Assembly (NCBI GenBank): GCA_902589305.1
Contig: CACISL010000002.1
Coordinates: 44,316-108,315 of the forward strand
DNA length: 64,000 bases
From: an uncultured Pelagibacteraceae bacterium
GTDB taxonomy: Bacteria > Pseudomonadota > Alphaproteobacteria > Pelagibacterales > Pelagibacteraceae
Reading direction: 5' to 3'
This document shows, piece after piece, positions 27,497 through 36,534 of the stretch. Both the position numbers and the translations under genes were made by a program. Numbering within the stretch: the first letter of the stretch is position 1; each line of letters begins with the position of its first letter. Under the pieces are notes generated by a model that saw nothing but the letters and a program-made list of their open reading frames with translations, did no database searches and was not told the DNA's origin.

Positions 27497-28458
27497 AAGC
27501 CATACTTATTAATAAATCTTATGCTATTTAAAAGACTACCAGCATTAGCCTTATTTTTTCCAATTAGATTTATCGCAGTTCCATGATCTGGAGATATTCT
27601 TAAATATTTTAATCCTAAAGTGATGTTAATTGCATCAAATTTAAATATTGTTTTAAATGGAGCTAAAACTTGATCATGATACATTCCCACTACAACATCA
27701 TATTTTTTATAATCTCTCATAAAAATAGTATCTGCAACTAAAGGTCCAAATATTTTAAAATTCATCTTTTTTAACTTTTTAATGGCAGGAATTATGACAC
27801 GCATTTCCTCAGAATCTTTTCTTAATTCTGCATTATGAGGGTTTAAACCTAAAATACCTATAATTGGTTTTCTCTTAAAAATCTTTTTATACCAGGAGTT
27901 AATTGTTATTGATTTATTAATTATTCTATTAATTGTTAATTTGCTTGATACAGATTTGATATCAATATGTGTTGTAATTGGAGTTACTGAAAAACTTTTA
28001 TTCCTTATCAACATAACTTCAGAATTATTTTTTACTTTACATTTGGAGGCTAAAAGTTCGGTAACACCCAAGTTTTTCCTCAAAAGTTTCTTATTAATTG
28101 GACAATTAATTATTCCCATAACATCCTTCCTTAAAGCCAATTTATGAGCAAGTTTAAATGAATTAGATATAAATTTAGTAGAGGCCTCTTTTGATACTTT
28201 AAAAGGATCATTAAATTTAATTTTTATATCGATTACTTTCATGACATTACTTTCAACATTATCATCGATGCTATCTACCTTACGAATAGAATCAGAAGGA
28301 TACCTTAGTTTCTCTAATTGTTGCTTTAAAAGGCTAAAATTAGATATCAAATAAATTTTTTTTCGAATTGAGCTTGAAAGTTGTCTCCAAGATTTTATCA
28401 AAATTTCTGAATTTATGCTTAAAGGGTCTCCAGAAATAATTAATATTTTTTTTCTCAT
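27493..28458 (-). CDS. pdxA: 4-hydroxythreonine-4-phosphate dehydrogenase
   Basis: Vitamin B6 (pyridoxal phosphate) synthesis enzyme; oxidises 4-phosphohydroxy-L-threonine with NAD(P)+. The N-terminal ISGDPLSINSEI is the family start, although G-D-P-x-G-I is slightly altered here. Metal-binding histidines lie in TTHIDIKSV and in YHDQVLAPFK, and the C-terminal signature DHGTAINLIGKNKANAGSL is well conserved. The 321-residue length is normal. It overlaps surA upstream and rsmA downstream by four bases each, implying tight coupling. Neighbour order surA-pdxA-rsmA is conserved across proteobacteria and supports the call. Confidence 0.94.
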   Translation of the reverse strand: MRKKILIISGDPLSINSEILIKSWRQLSSSIRKKIYLISNFSLLKQQLEKLRYPSDSIRKVDSIDDNVESNVMKVIDIKIKFNDPFKVSKEASTKFISNSFKLAHKLALRKDVMGIINCPINKKLLRKNLGVTELLASKCKVKNNSEVMLIRNKSFSVTPITTHIDIKSVSSKLTINRIINKSITINSWYKKIFKRKPIIGILGLNPHNAELRKDSEEMRVIIPAIKKLKKMNFKIFGPLVADTIFMRDYKKYDVVVGMYHDQVLAPFKTIFKFDAINITLGLKYLRISPDHGTAINLIGKNKANAGSLLNSIRFINKYGL

Positions 28459-29381
28459 TTATACTCGATAAAACTGCTATTATTTAGTTTTGAAAGATGG
28501 CTTCTAGAGTAAAGATTGAACAATTCATTTTTCTTTTGATTAATTAAATCTTGTTTTAGTTTATCTCTATTTATATTTAAAGGTTGGTAATTTTTTTTAT
28601 CCGTTAATTTGAATATCACAACGCTGTTTTGTCTGAAAATAGGTTTAGAAATTTCACCTACTTCAAGTCTATCAATTATTTCTTTCATATTTTTAGATAA
28701 AGATTTACCATTAATCCAACCTAAATCACCCTTATTTATTGAAGTTGAAGCAATACTCGTGTTTACAGCCGTGTTTTCAAATCCATTCGTTTTAATTTGA
28801 TTTCTCAAATCTAAAATTATTTTTTCTTTTGTCTCGTCACTTTTTAATAAAATTTCAATTTCGGATAACCTAAACTCTTCTAAATTAGAGTTATTTTTAA
28901 TTATTTCTTGAATTTCTCTCTCAACACTAGACTCATCTATTTCAATTTTATTTGAATAAAATTGATAAATAAATTTTTGCCATTTTATCAATATTTTTGC
29001 CTCCTCTAAAAATAAATTATAATCTAAATTATTTTCTGCAAAAGTTTTTTTGAGTCCCAAAACATTATTTGATGATATTGATTTTAAATATGTATTAATT
29101 TCAGACTCACTTACTTCGATGTTAAATTTAGCTAATTCGATTTTTTTTAAATTTTGATGTATTAAAAAGTCCAATGTCTGCTTTTTTAATTTATTTATAT
29201 TTTCTTGGTTAATTTTTTGATTTGATAAAACTAAAGAGCTTAAAATTTTATTTTTAATTTCATAATTTGTTATAATTTGATCTTCAATTTTAATAACAAT
29301 ATTGCTTGTAATCTTTGCTGAAAGAGTCTTAAAACTGAAAAAGAAAACTAAAAAAAAAATTGTTAAATGTTTTTTTTTCAT
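28455..29381 (-). CDS. surA: SurA-like periplasmic chaperone / peptidyl-prolyl isomerase
   Basis: A signal peptide (about 1-22, ending FKTLSA) is followed by the SurA N-terminal helical domain (KIEDQIITNYEIKNKILSSLVL) and one parvulin-like domain (about 185-285, with KGDLGWINGKSLSKNMKEII and VGEISKPIFRQNSVVIFKL). SurA escorts beta-barrel proteins such as LptD to the BAM complex. At 308 residues it is shorter than E. coli SurA (428), with one isomerase domain instead of two. It sits between lptD (one-base overlap) and pdxA, the conserved location. Chaperone function is inferred; isomerase activity may be weak since the parvulin segment is divergent. Confidence 0.85.
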   Translation of the reverse strand: MKKKHLTIFFLVFFFSFKTLSAKITSNIVIKIEDQIITNYEIKNKILSSLVLSNQKINQENINKLKKQTLDFLIHQNLKKIELAKFNIEVSESEINTYLKSISSNNVLGLKKTFAENNLDYNLFLEEAKILIKWQKFIYQFYSNKIEIDESSVEREIQEIIKNNSNLEEFRLSEIEILLKSDETKEKIILDLRNQIKTNGFENTAVNTSIASTSINKGDLGWINGKSLSKNMKEIIDRLEVGEISKPIFRQNSVVIFKLTDKKNYQPLNINRDKLKQDLINQKKNELFNLYSRSHLSKLNNSSFIEYK

Positions 29382-31777
29382 CAGTAAAATGAAGGTGTAT
29401 TAATATTGCCAAAAGGAGTTAGAGTAATCTTAAACATTAAAGAATTTTCTGCTTCAAGCTCTGAGTCTGTATAGAATTCTCTTCTATAAACTATACCAGC
29501 TCTTAAACAATCATTTAAGTATTCATAACTTAAATTATAAAATTCAGATGAATTTGTTATTAAATTTCTTTTTGTTTCAAAAGCAAATATTCCGTTACTA
29601 CCTCTTTCTAAGTTTAATTTTGTTGTAAAATATTCCTGATCACCAATATGTTTATCTTCAAGCAAGTAATTAAAATTAATTTTTAATGGCTCAAAGTCAA
29701 ATTTAGTTCCTATTTCACTGTAATTAAGTTCATTATAATTTTGATCAACTGAAAAATTATAATTTAAAGTCATATTATTATTTACTTTATAACTTGATTT
29801 ACCCACTAGATCAGAAATTTTTTCATCTAAACTTGTTTTCGAAGCCATGTCTTTATTCTCTTTTTCATTAATTATTTGCGCAACTGAAAAATCAAATTCT
29901 TTTTCATTCTTTTTAAAATTGTAATCAAAACCAAATGTACTACTTAAACCTGTCTCAAAATTATTAATATTATCTATCCTATCTAAGCTAAATGCGCTTG
30001 AAGGACTCAATCTGGTACCGTCAGTTTCTTTTCGCATACCTCCAGGCGCATATCTAAATAAAACTTTAGGTGTTAATAGATGGTCAGATTGTCCTGTTTT
30101 TTTTCGAAAATCTATTTCGGATAGATATCCTAACGCTCCATAAATTTCACTAGTAGTATCTTTTTTATAAATGTCTACATTTTTTGTTTCGTAATTAACA
30201 TTTTTGATATTTCCGAAAATTTTACTATTAAACCCAGACAAGTGATTTAACTCCTTAAAATTCCAATCTAAATCGTTAATTAGAAAATTTGTAAATTTAT
30301 TAGTTTCGTATTTATTTACTTTATAATTTGTTTGAAGATCTAATCTTCCAAATTTTTCATTACTTAATAAATTTTTTGCTAAAGTAATCTCAGGATAAAT
30401 ATATTCATATTTATCATTATATTCTGAGGTAATTGTTTCATAAACACTTGTATTAAAACTAAAAAAAATATCTTCATTTTCATGAGTAAAGTCGATTGAA
30501 TTTTCTAAAGTTCCTGAATTAAAATCGACTAATTTTGATTTAATTTTATGTAATTTTAAATATTTATCATCTGACACGTTTTCAATTAAAACACTAAGGG
30601 TGCTATCTGAATTATTTGAAAAATTAAAATTTTTCACAAATTTTGAAAAAAAGTGAGATTTATCACCCTTTTTTTTATTAGCATCACTTTTTTTAAATCC
30701 TTCTGTGTATCCAATATCAGTTAACAAAAAAGAATTTTCAAAAGCTTGATGATATTCACCAATAAATAGAGGATTTTGTGATGCAAATATTTTATTTGTT
30801 AAAGTAAAATTTTTGTCATGATTAATTGCCCAGAAGTATGGAATAGAAACTCCTGTACCTAAATTTTTAGTATCCGAAAATGATGGAGGTAAAAAACCTG
30901 ATCTTCTGTCTACCGATGGGTCTGGATGTGATAATTTTGGTAAATAAAAAATTGGAATGTTGTAAACTTTAATTAAAGCGTTATCGTAATAAATAGTTTT
31001 CTTTTTATTATCATGTAACATTTTAGAAGCTCTGATAGTCCACGGTGGACATTTGTCTTTTTTTCTATAATCACATAAAGTAAAAACACTTTTATTAAAA
31101 GAACTTTTATTATTATTTATATTTAAAGTATTTGCAAAAATTCTCGGTTTATTTTTTTTATGAATTTTAAAATTTTTATCATTCATAAAAGCTTTAATAT
31201 CAGTACCAAGTATTTCTCTTTTTTTTGTATCTATATATATTTGAGAAAATTCATAAACATTTTTCATTTTATCTTCAATTTTAATGAGTCCAATAGATTT
31301 AAAAATATTATCTTTTGTTTGATATTCAAAATTATCTAAAAAAATTTTATTATTTTCTTTATCAGTTATTACAGCTTCATCTTGAGATTTAATGATACCT
31401 TTTTTATTATCTAAGGTAATGTTACTACCAACAATCTCATACTGTTCTGTTGTAAAAATATTAGTTTTACCCTTACTTATAAATACTTTTGAAATATCAC
31501 TATATTCAGCATACTCTGTTTCAATTCTATTATTTTTTTTATCTACGGCAATAATATTTTTTTCAAATTTAATAAAGCTCAATTTTTTATTATATTCAGC
31601 GTATTCACTCTTAATTTTATTTCCGCTTTCAGTAGTAACATTTACTTGATTTTGAAAAATAGAGATCTCTTTATTTTTATCAAGTGTAATATTTTTGGAT
31701 TCTATTTTTAAATTTTCAGCAAATAAAAATGAATTTGAAAACAAAAATAAAAATATAATTATAATTTTACTTCTCAT
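29381..31777 (-). CDS. lptD: LPS-assembly outer membrane protein LptD
   Basis: Outer-membrane beta-barrel that places lipopolysaccharide on the cell surface. A signal peptide (FLFLFSNSFLFA) precedes an OstA/LptA-like beta-jellyroll (about 25-200) with repeated YAEY and KG-x2 units, then the barrel. The segment CDYRKKDKCPPWTIRA provides two cysteines and a third lies near the C-terminus (NDCLRAG), in line with disulfide-linked LptD. 798 residues is normal. It ends in Phe-Tyr, an aromatic C-terminus typical of barrels. It overlaps lptG upstream (11 bases) and surA downstream (one base), so the transporter, its barrel and the barrel's chaperone share one unit. Confidence 0.93.
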   Translation of the reverse strand: MRSKIIIIFLFLFSNSFLFAENLKIESKNITLDKNKEISIFQNQVNVTTESGNKIKSEYAEYNKKLSFIKFEKNIIAVDKKNNRIETEYAEYSDISKVFISKGKTNIFTTEQYEIVGSNITLDNKKGIIKSQDEAVITDKENNKIFLDNFEYQTKDNIFKSIGLIKIEDKMKNVYEFSQIYIDTKKREILGTDIKAFMNDKNFKIHKKNKPRIFANTLNINNNKSSFNKSVFTLCDYRKKDKCPPWTIRASKMLHDNKKKTIYYDNALIKVYNIPIFYLPKLSHPDPSVDRRSGFLPPSFSDTKNLGTGVSIPYFWAINHDKNFTLTNKIFASQNPLFIGEYHQAFENSFLLTDIGYTEGFKKSDANKKKGDKSHFFSKFVKNFNFSNNSDSTLSVLIENVSDDKYLKLHKIKSKLVDFNSGTLENSIDFTHENEDIFFSFNTSVYETITSEYNDKYEYIYPEITLAKNLLSNEKFGRLDLQTNYKVNKYETNKFTNFLINDLDWNFKELNHLSGFNSKIFGNIKNVNYETKNVDIYKKDTTSEIYGALGYLSEIDFRKKTGQSDHLLTPKVLFRYAPGGMRKETDGTRLSPSSAFSLDRIDNINNFETGLSSTFGFDYNFKKNEKEFDFSVAQIINEKENKDMASKTSLDEKISDLVGKSSYKVNNNMTLNYNFSVDQNYNELNYSEIGTKFDFEPLKINFNYLLEDKHIGDQEYFTTKLNLERGSNGIFAFETKRNLITNSSEFYNLSYEYLNDCLRAGIVYRREFYTDSELEAENSLMFKITLTPFGNINTPSFY

Positions 31778-32855
31778 TTATTTGCAATACTCCTATAAAT
31801 GTAAAAAAACTTAACGCAATTACTGGAGCCCAAACAGCTAATATAAGCGGTATTCTGTCTGTTTGGCCTAATGCTAGCGAGAGATCTTTAAAATAAAAAA
31901 TTAAAACAGTAATGATTAAACCAATTACAATAAATCTAAAATTATCCGATTTTTTTAATGTATTTAATGTTAAACTGGCAGCTAAAGCTGTCATTAAAAA
32001 TAAGAAAAATGGTAATGACAACATAGAGTGTAAACTCTGATTTAAGAAATTTTTATTGTAACCATTATCTAATAAAAAATTATAATTAAACAAAAGATCT
32101 AAAAAAGACATTGTATCAAAATTTTTAAATAAATTATTTATTTTTTCGTAAGTATAGATAGAGTCAATTCTATATTCACTTAAAGTCTCTTTTTTAAGAA
32201 TACCTTGTGATGGCTTTAAAATTACAACTTCATTTAACTCCCAAGATGTATCTTTTATATTTGCCTTTGAAGCTATAATTTTTTCGATTAAATTTGAATT
32301 ATTATCGAGGTGAAAAATCTTAACATCTATTAAATCAAATCCACTGGGCTTAGCAGCCGATATAATTCTTTGTTTTGAATTCAAATTTTCTTTAATCCAA
32401 AGACCATTTTTATTAAACGTTACAAGGTGATCAATATCTCGAGAGTAATTAGATTTTGTTTCCTCGTAGTACTTTGACATGGTGGATGTAATTGGATTTG
32501 CAATTATCAATATTAACCATCCAAGTAAAAAAGATACTGAAGCTAAAATTAAAAAAATTTTTAAGTTGGAATATCCAAAAACTTTTAAAGTTAACAAATC
32601 TCTATTGTTTCTAATTTTAAGCATAAACCACATACTTGATAAAAAAATAATAAAAGGTAAAAATTTTATAATCATGCTTGGAATAAATATGCTAGTAAGC
32701 ATCAAAGGTGTAAAAATATTTACATTTAAATTTTTAAAAAATTCAATCTCTTCAAATAAATTTAATATCATACCAAAACAATAAAAGACTAAAATAAACA
32801 AACCAAAAGTTTTTAAAAAATTTATTAAAAGATAATTTATAATAATTTTATTCAT
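31767..32855 (-). CDS. lptG: LPS export ABC transporter permease LptG
   Basis: Inner-membrane permease of the LptB2FG transporter that extracts lipopolysaccharide from the inner membrane. YjgP/YjgQ-family layout: three N-terminal helices, a large periplasmic beta-domain (about 130-270, including GLWIKENLNSKQRIISA), and three C-terminal helices. 362 residues is normal. LptG is distinguished from LptF by position (second of the pair) and by the final helices (LALGQTDRIPLILAVWAPVI). It overlaps lptF by four bases and lptD by 11. No lptB, lptA or lptC gene is in this window. Confidence 0.9.
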   Translation of the reverse strand: MNKIIINYLLINFLKTFGLFILVFYCFGMILNLFEEIEFFKNLNVNIFTPLMLTSIFIPSMIIKFLPFIIFLSSMWFMLKIRNNRDLLTLKVFGYSNLKIFLILASVSFLLGWLILIIANPITSTMSKYYEETKSNYSRDIDHLVTFNKNGLWIKENLNSKQRIISAAKPSGFDLIDVKIFHLDNNSNLIEKIIASKANIKDTSWELNEVVILKPSQGILKKETLSEYRIDSIYTYEKINNLFKNFDTMSFLDLLFNYNFLLDNGYNKNFLNQSLHSMLSLPFFLFLMTALAASLTLNTLKKSDNFRFIVIGLIITVLIFYFKDLSLALGQTDRIPLILAVWAPVIALSFFTFIGVLQINEK

Positions 32856-33982
32856 GCTATATATTTTGATTTATTTTCAGACAAAAATTTTAATAATAAA
32901 AAAAAATAAAAAAATACCAATAATAAAATCGGTATGATTATAAATAATATAAAAATTAAATTACTTAATCCAGTATATCTCACCGCTAATTCTGTAAATA
33001 ATAATAATGAAAAACCATAAAAGAATACAATAAATTTATTAAAGTATATTTTTTTGGAGTTAATTAAAAGCAAACCACAAATCAATGATAATACAGGGAT
33101 ATAAAGTGGTATTACAACACGTCTACTTAAAGTAGGTAATATTTCTTTTTTGAATTGCTCATTGCAAAATTTTATTTCTTTTTCTCTTTTTAAAAAACAA
33201 TTTAATAATTTTAAAGTCGAAGTTTCTTGAATTTTTGGTTTTTTTATTGTTGTCGTAGATAAATCAGATAAATTAATTTGTAATTGTTCAAATTTGATGA
33301 TTTCGCTTTTAAGATTTTTTTTTGATGAAATTATTTGTCCATTAAATAGAAACATTTTATTTTTTTCAATTATTCCATTTTCTGCTACAATAGTTGTCTC
33401 ACTAGTTTCTTGAAAATTAGAAGAAAGGTTTCTTAAATTTTTTCCTTTATCGTTTAAAAAAATATTTTCTAATTCATTATCTATTTTTTTTTCTACAATA
33501 AAAGTAAAACCTTTAAATGTATCGCTAAACTGTTGAGTTTTAATAGTGGGTAAAAAGGAATTAAAATTTTCATTGCTTAAAAGTTGTCTGGATTTATTTA
33601 GTGCTAAGGGTGTTAAGAAAACAGAAAAAAATAGATAAATAAATAGAATGAATAAGGAGATACAAAAAAATAAATTTGTTATATGAATTTTTTTAACTCC
33701 CGATGTCCATAAAATTACGAATTCACTATCCTGTATATGTCTTAAAATAAAAATTGTTAAGGCCAATAGGAAGGATAACGGAATAAATTTTGGAGCTATT
33801 CCAAAAAGATTTAGTAATGAATACTGAAAGTAAGTTATTACTGGATAACCACTATCAACTATAAGGTCTAAAAAACTTACAGCTCTGGCAGTCAGAGCAA
33901 TAAGCGACAATCCAAACAATATCAATAAAAATGTTTTTATAATCTCAATAAAAAAATTTTGATAAATTTTATTTTGTAACAT
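32852..33982 (-). CDS. lptF: LPS export ABC transporter permease LptF
   Basis: Partner permease of LptG in the LptB2FG complex. The 376-residue sequence has the YjgP/YjgQ pattern: N-terminal helices with FFIEIIKTFLLILFGLSLIALTARAVSFLDLIVDSGYP, the FVILWTSGVKKIHI cytosolic coupling segment, a periplasmic beta-domain, and three C-terminal helices beginning RRVVIPLYIPVLSLICG. It is the first gene of the minus-strand lpt-surA-pdxA-rsmA unit and faces pepA across 131 bases. ACTCAA at 34022-34027 (TTGAGT on the minus strand) is a possible -35. Confidence 0.92.
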   Translation of the reverse strand: MLQNKIYQNFFIEIIKTFLLILFGLSLIALTARAVSFLDLIVDSGYPVITYFQYSLLNLFGIAPKFIPLSFLLALTIFILRHIQDSEFVILWTSGVKKIHITNLFFCISLFILFIYLFFSVFLTPLALNKSRQLLSNENFNSFLPTIKTQQFSDTFKGFTFIVEKKIDNELENIFLNDKGKNLRNLSSNFQETSETTIVAENGIIEKNKMFLFNGQIISSKKNLKSEIIKFEQLQINLSDLSTTTIKKPKIQETSTLKLLNCFLKREKEIKFCNEQFKKEILPTLSRRVVIPLYIPVLSLICGLLLINSKKIYFNKFIVFFYGFSLLLFTELAVRYTGLSNLIFILFIIIPILLLVFFYFFLLLKFLSENKSKYIA

Positions 33983-34058
33983 TGTAATTTGATGCGTTAA
34001 AATAATGTAACTTTAATTAAAACTCAACCTATGATAGTACTCTGAAATGAAATTTCCA

Positions 34059-34087
34059 TTGAAAAATGCTATATTTGATCATATATA
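34059..34087 (+). promoter_or_regulatory. Candidate sigma-70 promoter for pepA-ndk
   Basis: TTGAAA (34059-34064) and TATATA (34082-34087) are separated by exactly 17 bases, and the expected start of transcription would be about 20 bases before the pepA ATG at 34114. Good spacing and near-consensus boxes in the divergent lptF/pepA gap; not proven. Confidence 0.5.
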
Positions 34088-34113
34088 CCTCTCAACTCTA
34101 ACTTTTAAAATAT

Positions 34114-35571
34114 ATGTCTATTAAAATTAACTATCTCAATAAATCAAGCGTAAAACCCTCAGGCAATTTGGTCTTATTTTCAAACGAAAAATTTAATACA
34201 AAAAATTTAAAAAAATATCTTACAGACTCTGAGATTTCCTACATAAATGATCTTCTGAAAGTAAATGATTTAAAAAAAAACCTATTTGTTTTTGATTTTA
34301 ACTCAAAAAAAAAAATAGTTTTAATATCAATTAAGAATAATTTAAAAATTTCTGATTTTGAAAATTTAGGAGCTGAATTTTATGGACGCATAAACCACGG
34401 TAAAAATAGTGAATATTTTTTAAATTCAGATAGTATCGATAGTAAAAATGATATCTTTTTAGGTCATTTCCTTCATGGTCTTAAATTAAAATCTTATAAA
34501 TTTAATAAATATAAGTCTAAAAAAGAAACAAGAATTATTACAATTAATGTTTTTGGAAATAAAAACAAGCCAACACCACAAACTCAATTAAAATTCAAAG
34601 CTCTAGAAGAGGGCACTTTTTATGCTAGAGATTTAGTGTCTGAGCCAGGAAACATTCTTCATCCAGATGAGTATGCTAATAGATTAAATTCTTTAAGGAA
34701 AGATGGATTAAAAATTAATATATACGATGAGAAAAAATTAAAAAAACTTGGAATGAATGCTTTACTTGGAGTTGGGATGGGAAGTATCAGAGGTTCATAT
34801 CTTGTAACAATGGAATGGAATGGTGCAAAAAATAATTCTAAGCCTTTAGCGTTTGTAGGAAAAGGTGTTACTTTTGATACTGGAGGATATTCATTAAAGC
34901 CTGCAAAATTTATGGAAGATATGACTTATGATATGGCAGGCTCTGCAGCTGTAGTTGGTTTAATGAAAAGTTTAGCTTTAAGAAAGGCCAAGATAAATGC
35001 AGTTGGTGTTGTGGGTCTCGTAGAAAATATGGTGAGCGGTGTTGCGCAAAGACCTGGAGATATAGTTAAATCTTACAGCGGTAAAACTATTGAAATATTG
35101 AACACTGATGCAGAAGGTAGATTAGTTTTAGCAGACGCTTTAACTTTTACTGAAAAAAAATTTAAACCTAGATTTATTGTAGATTTAGCAACATTAACTG
35201 GAGCTATTATAGTTTGTCTAGGTTCAGAATATGCAGGGTTATTTTCTAATGATGATAAATTGTCTAAACAAATTTTAGATGCAGGGGAAAAAGTTGAGGA
35301 AAAACTTTGGAGAATGCCTTTACATAAAAATTATGACAAGCTCATGAATTCTAAAAATGCGGATGTGCAAAATATTAATTACGTTGGTGGCGCTGGATCA
35401 ACAACAGCAGCCCAATTTTTACAGAGATTCATTATTAATAAAACTCCTTGGGCTCACTTAGATATAGCTGGTATGGCTTTTTCAAAATATGGAGGTGCTT
35501 TAAACTCAGGTGGCGCAACTGGATTCGGAGTAAGATTGTTAAACCATTTAATAGAGGAATTTTATGAGTAA
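34114..35571 (+). CDS. pepA: Leucyl aminopeptidase (M17 family)
   Basis: Cytosolic, two-metal hexameric peptidase that removes N-terminal residues from peptides. The 485-residue protein has a divergent N-terminal domain and a conserved catalytic domain: GKGVTFDTGGYSLKP (metal and catalytic Lys region), MTYDMAGSAAV, and the family signature NTDAEGRLVLADAL. AHLDIAGMAF precedes the C-terminus. The start at 34114 follows a good promoter-like pair. It overlaps ndk by 8 bases. In related genomes holC (DNA polymerase III chi) often lies between pepA and ndk; it is missing here. Confidence 0.96.
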   Translation: MSIKINYLNKSSVKPSGNLVLFSNEKFNTKNLKKYLTDSEISYINDLLKVNDLKKNLFVFDFNSKKKIVLISIKNNLKISDFENLGAEFYGRINHGKNSEYFLNSDSIDSKNDIFLGHFLHGLKLKSYKFNKYKSKKETRIITINVFGNKNKPTPQTQLKFKALEEGTFYARDLVSEPGNILHPDEYANRLNSLRKDGLKINIYDEKKLKKLGMNALLGVGMGSIRGSYLVTMEWNGAKNNSKPLAFVGKGVTFDTGGYSLKPAKFMEDMTYDMAGSAAVVGLMKSLALRKAKINAVGVVGLVENMVSGVAQRPGDIVKSYSGKTIEILNTDAEGRLVLADALTFTEKKFKPRFIVDLATLTGAIIVCLGSEYAGLFSNDDKLSKQILDAGEKVEEKLWRMPLHKNYDKLMNSKNADVQNINYVGGAGSTTAAQFLQRFIINKTPWAHLDIAGMAFSKYGGALNSGGATGFGVRLLNHLIEEFYE

Positions 35572-35974
35572 AGTTGAACAAACTTTATCTATAATAAAAC
35601 CTGATGCAGTTGAGCGAAATTTAATAGAAAATATTAAATCAATTTTCACAAAAAATAATTTAGTTATAAAAGAAAATAAAAAAATACATATTACAAAAGA
35701 AGAGGCTGCTGAATTTTATAAGGTTCACCAATCAAAGCCTTTTTATGATAATTTATGCTTATATTTATCATCCGGGCCAATAGTAGTAATGGTTTTGGAA
35801 GGTATAAATGCAGTTTCTCTTAATAGAGAATTAATGGGAGCCACAGATCCAAAAAATGCTGAAGAAAATACAATTAGAAAACTTTACGGTATATCAATAG
35901 ATAAAAATTCTGTGCATGGCTCAGATTCCATCGAAAATGCCAAAAAAGAAATAAATTTTTTTTTTAAAGATTAG
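35564..35974 (+). CDS. ndk: Nucleoside diphosphate kinase
   Basis: Equilibrates nucleoside di- and triphosphates through a phospho-histidine intermediate. 136 residues with TLSIIKPDAVERNL at the N-terminus, GPIVVMVLEG, MGATDPKNAEENTIRKLYG, and the catalytic His118 in NSVHGSDS. The start lies inside the pepA 3' end (8-base overlap). The stop overlaps the convergent purN stop (TTAG at 35971-35974). It supplies GTP downstream of guaA and gmk and dNTPs downstream of ribonucleotide reductase. Confidence 0.97.
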   Translation: MSKVEQTLSIIKPDAVERNLIENIKSIFTKNNLVIKENKKIHITKEEAAEFYKVHQSKPFYDNLCLYLSSGPIVVMVLEGINAVSLNRELMGATDPKNAEENTIRKLYGISIDKNSVHGSDSIENAKKEINFFFKD

Positions 35975-36534
35975 TATTTTCTAAAAATCCTTATTATGGC
36001 CTCAGGATAAGCGAGATACTCCAATTTTTGGGTTTTCTCCTTGAGAATTTTTTCATTATCTTCATTAGCGATAAAAAAGGTTTTTTTAATTATTATTTTT
36101 CCGCCATCTAGATGTTTATTGACGTGGTGAACGGTGCAACCTGTTTTTTTTTCTTTTTCTCTAAGAACTCTTAAATAAGTATTTAAACCTTTAAACTTTG
36201 GAAGTAAAGAAGGGTGAATATTGATGATTTTTTTTTTATAAAGATTTAAAAAATCTTTGGAAATAATTTTCATATATCCTGCTAAGCAGATTAGTGAAAT
36301 ATTGTATTTTTTGAGGCTAACTAATATTTGATATTCAAACAACTTGTAACTACAATTTTTTATTAAAATAGGAATATTATTTTTTTTTGCATAAATAATT
36401 CCTTTTGCATTAGGGTTATCACTTACAATAAGTTTAATATTTATAGGAAAATTATATTCCCTAGATTTTTGAATAAGATTTCTAAGATTAGATCCATTTC
36501 CAGATATAAAAATACAAGCGTTTTTTTTTACCAT
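35971..36534 (-). CDS. purN: Phosphoribosylglycinamide formyltransferase
   Basis: Third step of purine synthesis: transfers formyl from 10-formyl-tetrahydrofolate to GAR. The 187 residues show FISGNGSNLRNLI at the N-terminus, LAGYMKIIS, the catalytic Asn105 and His107 in NIHPSLLPKFKGL, and the catalytic Asp in the HHVNKHLDGGKII segment. Length is normal. The start overlaps the purM stop by 7 bases, giving the standard purM-purN pair. PurF, the first enzyme of the pathway, is encoded at 16993-18474. Confidence 0.96.
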   Translation of the reverse strand: MVKKNACIFISGNGSNLRNLIQKSREYNFPINIKLIVSDNPNAKGIIYAKKNNIPILIKNCSYKLFEYQILVSLKKYNISLICLAGYMKIISKDFLNLYKKKIINIHPSLLPKFKGLNTYLRVLREKEKKTGCTVHHVNKHLDGGKIIIKKTFFIANEDNEKILKEKTQKLEYLAYPEAIIRIFRKY

